16,187 nt of DNA, taken from contig CAMJWQ010000030.1 in the NCBI GenBank assembly GCA_946409475.1, positions 1 to 16,187 on the forward strand, read 5' to 3'. The translations under genes were made by a program, and so were the position numbers. Below, piece after piece: positions 14,731 to 16,187 of this stretch. The stretch's first letter is position 1. Each line of letters begins with the position of its first letter. The notes below the pieces were generated by a model. That model saw nothing but the letters and a program-made list of their open reading frames with translations. It was not told the origin of the DNA and ran no database searches. The stretch comes from an uncultured Lachnospiraceae bacterium. GTDB lineage: Bacteria > Bacillota > Clostridia > Lachnospirales > Lachnospiraceae.

Positions 14731-15993
14731 TTATCCTATAGGATAGCTCTCTAATAACAGCTTCTCCGCTTCCCTGTTCCACAGGCCCTTATGCCTTTTA
14801 CAGCTTTCATGCAGCCCGGCAAATAAAGGATCCGATTCTCCCAGCCTTTCAAAGTCCTCAATTGCCGTAAGGGGCATGGAAAGCTGGGTATAGATCAGCT
14901 TTTTCCCTCCGGGAATTTCCGGAAGCCGAAGTGTCGTATCGGCCGCACTGTCCAGGCCGCCTATATGGGTCACCATTACGGAAGGATTTATGAATCCCCT
15001 GGCCGAAAGGTCGATGGCTTCTATAAGATCCTCACTGTTGCCTCCCGTGGTTCCCAAAATATGCGTGCTTGTATAATGGCAGTTGTATAAGTTGATTTCC
15101 GCTCTAAAATCCGGGTCCGAAGGTCCCGCAAAAAAATTCATGCATCCGTCAAAGGCCAGGAGCTTATCTCCCATTTCCGCCGCCTCCTTAAGAGGTACAT
15201 AAACAAAGACATCGTCATAGCCTCTTCCTTCCGTCAAATGACGCAGATAGGAAAGAGGATCCTCCAAGGAAGCCGTATTGACATATAAAAGCTCCACGCC
15301 TGCCTCCTTCGCCTTTTCCTCCGATATGATCTCTGCGGCTCTGTCTATGCGTTCTTTTGAAATATCCGTAACCACTATGCGTTTAGGGCGGTCAGGTGTA
15401 TACAGCCCGTAGCTTACGGCTCCCAGTCCCATGGGGCCGCATCCGCCGATAATAAGAATGTTCCCCCCTGCCTTTGTCCCCATGGCATGATGATAATCCT
15501 TTTTATTGGTATGATAATTGGCATGATAACCGCCTATGATACAGCTCACAGGCTCTCCCAAAGAAGCCTCAAAATACGCCTCGCCTTTATAGGGCAGCAG
15601 ACAGCCAAGCTCCATAACCTCCCGAGGAATAATGCAGTAAGTACAGTCCCCTCCGAAGTATTCATAAGAATACCCGGGTGACGCCAGGCTTCCCTTATAA
15701 TTCAGTGCCGGCTGCAAAGCAAACTTTTCTCCGGGCCGAAACTGCCTCTTCCATTTTTCTCCTGCCTTCACTATGTCCCCCGAAAATTCATGGCCGATGA
15801 TTACCGGATGGGTGTCCATATTCTGCGGCGCACGCTTGTGCTTTTTCCCCTGCTTTACCAGCTTATAGGTGGACATACAAATGCTGTCGCTTATGACCTT
15901 TACCAGTATCTCATCCTCTTTTATTTCCGGCAGCTCAAATTCCTCTAATCTTAAGTCATCCTTTCCATACATTCTTACGGCTTTTGTTTTCAT
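14731..15993 (-). CDS. sorE: L-sorbose-1-phosphate reductase-like zinc-binding dehydrogenase
   Basis: A 420-residue medium-chain dehydrogenase. The N-terminal catalytic domain has likely zinc ligands C39 in SDSICMSTYK, H68/E69 in IGHEFSG and E147 in LGEPVSC. The Rossmann domain carries GGCGPMGLG (183-191), with D210 after the second strand. The four-cysteine structural zinc loop of sorbitol and alcohol dehydrogenases is absent. The opening (MYGKDDLRLEEFELPEIKEDEI), the STYK segment and the QPALNYKGSLASPGYSYEY region agree with Klebsiella SorE, which reduces L-sorbose-1-phosphate to D-glucitol-6-phosphate; this comparison is from memory. The exact sugar phosphate here is uncertain. It lies 26 bases after the PfkB-type kinase gene and 25 before ptsH. 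GGGGGG is five bases before the ATG. Confidence 0.78.
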   Translation of the reverse strand: MKTKAVRMYGKDDLRLEEFELPEIKEDEILVKVISDSICMSTYKLVKQGKKHKRAPQNMDTHPVIIGHEFSGDIVKAGEKWKRQFRPGEKFALQPALNYKGSLASPGYSYEYFGGDCTYCIIPREVMELGCLLPYKGEAYFEASLGEPVSCIIGGYHANYHTNKKDYHHAMGTKAGGNILIIGGCGPMGLGAVSYGLYTPDRPKRIVVTDISKERIDRAAEIISEEKAKEAGVELLYVNTASLEDPLSYLRHLTEGRGYDDVFVYVPLKEAAEMGDKLLAFDGCMNFFAGPSDPDFRAEINLYNCHYTSTHILGTTGGNSEDLIEAIDLSARGFINPSVMVTHIGGLDSAADTTLRLPEIPGGKKLIYTQLSMPLTAIEDFERLGESDPLFAGLHESCKRHKGLWNREAEKLLLESYPIG

Positions 15994-16019
15994 AGCTTCC
16001 CCCCTTTATGCCCTTTCCT

Positions 16020-16187
16020 TTATTGTTCATGAACCTTTATGATCTGTACCTGTTTTTTCAGCGTTTCTACCAGGTCCCGCACCGGCGGCTTCGTTCCCTC
16101 TGTCATAACGGCTCCCGCGGAGGCAGCCACGGCCAGACGGACGCTTTCCTCCCTGTCCGATTTCCGATCCATGGCATAGGAAAGAGC
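16020..16187 (-). CDS. PfkB-family sugar-phosphate kinase, C-terminal end (runs off right edge)
   Basis: The last 55 residues of a protein ending at TAA 16020-16022. The stretch ALSYAMDRKSDREESVRLAV followed by AASAGAVMTEGTKPP matches the C-terminal helix region of 1-phosphofructokinase and tagatose-6-phosphate kinase (PfkB/ribokinase fold). The active-site GAGD motif lies beyond the window, so the substrate cannot be told. Position ahead of the sorE-like gene, with only 26 bases between, places it in the same operon. It would probably make a ketose bisphosphate from a PTS-derived ketose phosphate; that role is inferred. Confidence 0.75.
   Translation of the reverse strand, partial: ALSYAMDRKSDREESVRLAVAASAGAVMTEGTKPPVRDLVETLKKQVQIIKVHEQ

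Overview
The window looks like a chromosomal segment from a low-GC, probably spore-forming Firmicute of class Clostridia, most likely Lachnospiraceae. The clues are strong GGAGG-type ribosome sites, sigma-A promoters with near-consensus boxes, a Bacillus/Clostridium-type nucleoside ABC transporter set, a lipoprotein with a Glu/Thr-rich linker, and a two-LysM plus GH18 protein like those of spore coats. All recognisable genes lie on the minus strand except the LysM/GH18 gene. The taxonomic call is inference from gene types; no rRNA or other marker gene is present.

Layout from left to right. (1) 1-1533: a two-gene minus-strand unit with its own sigma-A promoter, encoding a metallo-beta-lactamase-fold hydrolase followed by the N-terminal half of a membrane-anchored MutS-like protein that runs off the left edge. 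(2) 1625-3068: an NCS2 purine permease with its own promoter and a clear terminator. (3) 3168-9743: a six-gene nucleoside uptake and salvage operon. In transcription order it holds a BMP-family lipoprotein, a double ATP-binding protein, two permeases (a NupNOPQ-type importer), cytidine deaminase and an amino-nucleoside/nucleobase deaminase of the amidohydrolase superfamily. A sigma-A promoter precedes the lipoprotein gene, and a strong hairpin separates it from the ATPase gene. (4) 9991-10827: a trimeric-type purine nucleoside phosphorylase, with an extended -10 promoter and a highly structured leader of about 160 nt. (5) 11107-12396, plus strand: a LysM-LysM-GH18 protein whose catalytic acids appear to be lost. 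(6) 12397-12811: a gap with hairpins and a possible decayed coding fragment. (7) 12812-16187: a minus-strand sugar operon with the C-terminus of a PfkB-family sugar kinase, an L-sorbose-1-phosphate reductase-like dehydrogenase, HPr and Enzyme I.

Regions 2 to 4 make a coherent purine/pyrimidine salvage block. Nucleosides enter through the ABC system; purine nucleosides are phosphorolysed by PNP; cytidine is deaminated by Cdd; the amidohydrolase deaminates an aminopurine compound; and the NCS2 protein moves free bases. Region 7 combines general PTS phosphotransfer proteins with sugar-phosphate metabolism. The most unusual non-coding feature is the PNP leader. It has two 26-bp direct copies and one inverted copy of a motif, so one central segment can pair with either flank, and it encloses two further hairpins. 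No clearly new defence or mobile system is visible.
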